From Onchocerca volvulus (lineage: Eukaryota; Nematoda; Chromadorea; Rhabditida; Onchocercidae), in NCBI GenBank assembly GCA_000499405.2, contig HG738137.1:4836001-4900000 (forward strand): 64,000 nucleotides of DNA. Reading direction: 5' to 3'. Every line of letters starts with the position of its first letter. Positions within the stretch are counted from its first letter, which is position 1. Made by a program: the position numbers and the translations under genes. This document shows, piece by piece, positions 63,051 to 64,000 of this stretch. The notes below the pieces were generated by a model. That model was not told the origin of the DNA. It made no database searches and was given only the letters and a program-made list of their open reading frames with translations.

Positions 63051-64000
63051 TAAGAAGCGCTTTGATTAATAAAGATTTGGAATTAGTAAGATTCTACCTC
63101 GAAGAGAGAGAGAGTGTTGATTGTAGGCTAACAGAGGGCAAAGAAGAAAAGAAAGTAAAGGAGGGAAGAGGGAGTAAGCTTGTACAGTCCACTTCCAGGT
63201 GAGTGGGTAATTGAGCAAGATAGTTTGCAAACAAGTGTAACAGTGTGAGTGAACTATGAAGTGCAGTTGTTCACGTGTGAAGCTGCTGCAGGTGCAAGAC
63301 GACATACCGTTTTGTGGCGCAATTGGAATGTGCTTGATAAAATGTTGAGTGCAATAAAGCTAAAGTATATATAAGCAACGCTGTGTTGATTTTTGAAGTT
63401 AAAATACATTATATTAGAGCATTACTCTATGCAACTTGTGGGATTGAAAGCACTTTATGCAAATTTCTAACTTAAAACAACGAGTGAAACTATTATGAGT
63501 GAGTGGAATTTTCGCTTTATAATCCCTCCCATTTAATTTTCTTATTTGGAGTTTTTAACTTTCATTTGTAACAATACTATTTGGAAATACTGTTCAGATC
63601 AATTATTGGCTTGATTCTGATTTAAATCGATTTTTAATTAGTTTTTAATTGCTAAAAGAGTCAGATCAAATTTATGACCATTGAAAATGGAGTTAGAATT
63701 CCAAGCCACTGAAAAAAAAATTATTTGATATTATGAAAGTGTTGCAAAAAGACCTTTCCTGTTGGCTTTTCAAACATCGATGTACATGTGTAAACATTTA
63801 TGTATTTTGGATCTGTTTGTGAAGTTTTTAAATTTAAACTAATTCAGAGAATTCTGGTTAAATGGAAATTATTAAATAAACGGAAGAAGTTCATATTGTT
63901 TTATAATTTTTATTCTGTTTTGCGATAATAAAGATAATTAAGGGAAAATAAACATTGGGCTTCTCAAAGCTTCTCAAAGAAAGCTCAAAAATTCCTCGAA
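63051..64000. other. Window end, no gene called
   Basis: The frame entering from the deformylase fragment stays open to 63202 (SALINKDLELVRFYLEERES then a Lys/Glu-rich stretch), running into a GA-rich simple region at about 63100-63170. Beyond that the sequence is AT-rich with no supported exon. Confidence 0.35.

Overview
The window is eukaryotic and looks like a filarial (onchocercid) nematode genome. It is AT-rich. Genes are broken into many small exons with GT..AG introns and short T-rich acceptors of the TTTTCAG type, and several start codons lie just downstream of an acceptor-like site, as expected for spliced-leader trans-splicing. The gene content is animal and often nematode-specific, for example a thioredoxin domain fused to peptide N-glycanase. 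Two fragments of alphaproteobacterial coding sequence that look like Wolbachia DNA sit among the nematode genes. Wolbachia is the symbiont of many filariae, so this supports the assignment. I cannot fix genus or species. Exon limits come from reading splice sites, reading-frame phase and family resemblance by eye; nothing was searched or aligned by software.

Layout: a nuclear lamin (+, 1.3-4.9 kb); an SLC9A8-type Na+/H+ exchanger (+, 6.0-10.8 kb); a long gene-poor stretch with a degenerate GATCA-rich repeat (12.85-13.7 kb); an unrecognised single-pass membrane protein gene (-, 14.6-17.3 kb); peptide N-glycanase PNG-1 (+, 18.5-22.8 kb); a secretory-pathway cyclophilin (-, 23.1-24.5 kb); a TMEM220-like membrane protein (-, 25.7-26.3 kb, 5' end unresolved); a MEK5-type MAP kinase kinase (+, 27.0-30.7 kb) whose fourth intron holds a Wolbachia-type ubiH fragment; a TM2D3-type protein (+, 31.3-32.7 kb) with a perfect hairpin in an intron; mitochondrial ribosomal protein S27 (-, 34.5-37.6 kb) with a small coiled-coil gene just upstream; ADAM10/Kuzbanian (-, 40.6-46.6 kb); complex I subunit NDUFB7 (+, 49.1-49.9 kb); an unrecognised helical protein of about 569 residues (+, 50.3-53.0 kb); UDP-glucose 4-epimerase (+, 54.1-56.1 kb); the selenocysteine elongation factor EEFSEC (+, 57.7-60.0 kb); an unrecognised, possibly mitochondrial gene (+, 60.3-61.8 kb); and a broken Wolbachia-type peptide deformylase fragment near 63.0 kb.

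The genes are ordinary housekeeping and signalling genes and form no single pathway. Shared themes are mitochondrial function (MRPS27, NDUFB7, perhaps the 60.3 kb gene), protein quality control and the secretory pathway (PNG-1, cyclophilin), and Notch-related biology (ADAM10 and TM2D3/almondex are both linked to Notch signalling in other animals). The most interesting observations are the two bacterial insertions, two well-supported GC-AG introns plus a third possible one, the intronic hairpin, the undescribed membrane-protein gene, and an EEFSEC gene whose start codon appears to lie in, or be split by, an upstream exon.
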